NCBI GenBank assembly: GCA_905214465.1
Contig: CAJMMD010000008.1
Coordinates: 1-64,000 of the forward strand
Length of the DNA: 64,000 bases
Source: an uncultured bacterium
Lineage (GTDB): Bacteria; Actinomycetota; Coriobacteriia; Coriobacteriales; Coriobacteriaceae
Reading direction: 5' to 3'
Part shown: positions 63,247-64,000 of the stretch, piece by piece
Numbering within the stretch: position 1 is the first letter of the stretch
How the letters are laid out: every line of letters starts with the position of its first letter
Notes under the pieces: generated by a model
Databases searched by the model: none
Told to the model about the DNA's origin: nothing
The model's input: only the letters and a program-made list of their open reading frames with translations
Position numbers and translations under genes: made by a program

Positions 63247-63350
63247 GAAAATCCGAATCTTGAGCACCAGAAAATCCGAATACTTAGAACATGAAAATCC
63301 GAATTATATGAACACGAAAATCCGAATCGCAGCCACCCGAAAATCCGAAT
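63247..63350. repeat. Five-copy GAAAATCCGAAT direct-repeat array
   Basis: The 12-mer GAAAATCCGAAT occurs without change at 63247, 63270, 63293, 63316 and 63339, a strict 23-bp period with 11-base spacers of different sequence. The last copy ends 59 bases before the ATPase start codon. Probably a multi-site operator or iteron-like array; too short for CRISPR. Confidence 0.9.
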
Positions 63351-63409
63351 TTGCTACAGTGGAATAGAAGAATCAGAAAGCAGGACCTGGAAATCTGCGG
63401 GGGTGGCTC

Positions 63410-64000
63410 ATGGCAGGCGAGAGGCTACATCGGGACGGATACATCCCACGTATCGTGGATGCGCAAATCGAGCGCTACCTTCGTGTCTTTGGCGCGGTCG
63501 AGATTGCGGGCATCAAGTGGTGCGGCAAGACGTGGGCCGCGCTTGAGCACGGGGCGTCCGCCTCGTATGTCGACGAGAATCTCGACCTCGCACGTGCCGA
63601 CCCGGCGATGATGTTGCTGGGAGACCGTCCGCATATTATCGATGAGTGGCAGCGCGTTCCCCAAATTTGGGACTACGTTAGACACGAGGTTGACCGCACC
63701 CGGGGCACGCGCGGCGCCTATATCCTCACGGGTTCCGCCACGCCTGCGTTTGGCTCAAAGGCGGAGGCGCCCGCGCATAGTGGAGCCGGACGCATCGGTC
63801 GCGTCCGCATGCACCCCATGACGCTTGCCGAGACAGGTGAGTCCAACGGCAAGGTGAGCCTGGCGGGCTTGTTTGAGCATCGTTTTGAGCCCTGCCGGTG
63901 CAATGGCGATACACCGGGGCTTGTCGAAGCCGCCTGCCGCGGCGGATGGCCCGAGGCGATCGATATGGTTTCGGCTGACGCCCAGCTCATCGCCCGCGAA
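63410..64000 (+). CDS. AAA_14/DUF4143-type ATPase, N-terminal part (truncated by window end)
   Basis: 197 codons are present and the frame is open at the window end. The N-terminus YIPRIVDAQIERYLRVFGAVEIAG leads to a P-loop, GIKWCGKTW (Lys40-Thr41). DENLDLARADP and Walker B-like HIIDEWQRVPQIWD follow, then the sensor YILTGSATP and RMHPMTLAETG. This is the pattern of the bacterial AAA ATPases that carry a C-terminal DUF4143 domain. Their function is not settled; they are often accessory, horizontally moved genes. A repeat array lies directly upstream. The start ATG has GGGGGTGG upstream, a weak ribosome-binding site. Confidence 0.85.
   Translation, partial: MAGERLHRDGYIPRIVDAQIERYLRVFGAVEIAGIKWCGKTWAALEHGASASYVDENLDLARADPAMMLLGDRPHIIDEWQRVPQIWDYVRHEVDRTRGTRGAYILTGSATPAFGSKAEAPAHSGAGRIGRVRMHPMTLAETGESNGKVSLAGLFEHRFEPCRCNGDTPGLVEAACRGGWPEAIDMVSADAQLIARE

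Noticed and set aside
63247..63350. GAAAATCCGAAT array as a CRISPR array
   Set aside because: Repeat and spacer lengths (12 and 11 bp) are far too short, and no cas gene is visible.

Overview
The window is a contiguous piece of a GC-rich bacterial chromosome. The protein set points to a gut-associated Actinomycetota of the class Coriobacteriia, most likely Collinsella or a near relative (inference from protein style, not from a search). Supporting signs are a class B sortase with several C-terminal LPxTG-like sorting signals, an actinobacterial-type PyrR site overlapping the carA ribosome-binding site, a mucin/glycan-type giant GH31 enzyme, and a LuxR regulator fused to a 12-TM transporter-like sensor. 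There is no rRNA, prophage, cas gene or recognisable transposase.

Layout. 0-4.1 kb: 3' end of purD, a Nudix hydrolase, a structured-RNA-like element, an ABC exporter half-transporter and a membrane protein. 4.2-9.1 kb: carAB. 9.1-10 kb: a repeat-filled gap. 10-16.4 kb: a 2,137-residue cell-wall-anchored GH31 protein. 16.6-24.4 kb: purE, sortase B, a MoaE-like protein, a type-IV-ABC-like membrane protein on the minus strand, purF, purM-purN and an orphan PTS IIA. 24.6-26.3 kb: a parvulin-type foldase and a YqeY protein. 26.6-30.3 kb: a polar amino-acid ABC transporter and a cytidylate-kinase-like protein. 30.4-43 kb: the LuxR-transporter regulator, then three sortase-anchored surface proteins in a row. 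43.4-51.2 kb, all minus: NfnAB, Pth, a nuclease-like orphan, Prs and GlmU. 51.4-54.7 kb: an ECF transporter (T, fused AA, S). 55.2-60.4 kb: exonuclease III, sirtuin, FolP-FolK fusion, a degenerate biotin-ligase-like protein and CoaX. 60.6 kb: initiator tRNA-Met. 61.1-63.2 kb: an FMN/FAD/Fe-S ene-reductase. The window ends inside an AAA/DUF4143-type ATPase preceded by an iteron-like array.

Nucleotide and one-carbon metabolism dominate the core genes (purD, purE, purF, purMN, carAB, prs, folPK). The surface proteins, sortase and GH31 enzyme form the host-facing part.

The most unusual content is non-coding. At least seven families of short palindromic or inverted-repeat elements fill the gaps. 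In several of them one part is fixed while the other is swapped or covaries: (1) a ~147-nt element in two copies whose stems covary; (2) about a dozen hairpins with a GGGGACAG core and interchangeable arms; (3) arrays of a 15-mer alternating in orientation every ~40 bp; (4) three inverted-repeat elements of exactly 204 bp with mostly unrelated interiors; (5) two adjacent elements with a shared centre and unrelated 28-30 bp arms; (6) a hairpin pair with fixed loop and compensatory arm changes; (7) a five-copy 12-mer array with exact 23-bp period. One further inverted-repeat segment of 189 bp sits in frame inside the ECF ATPase gene.
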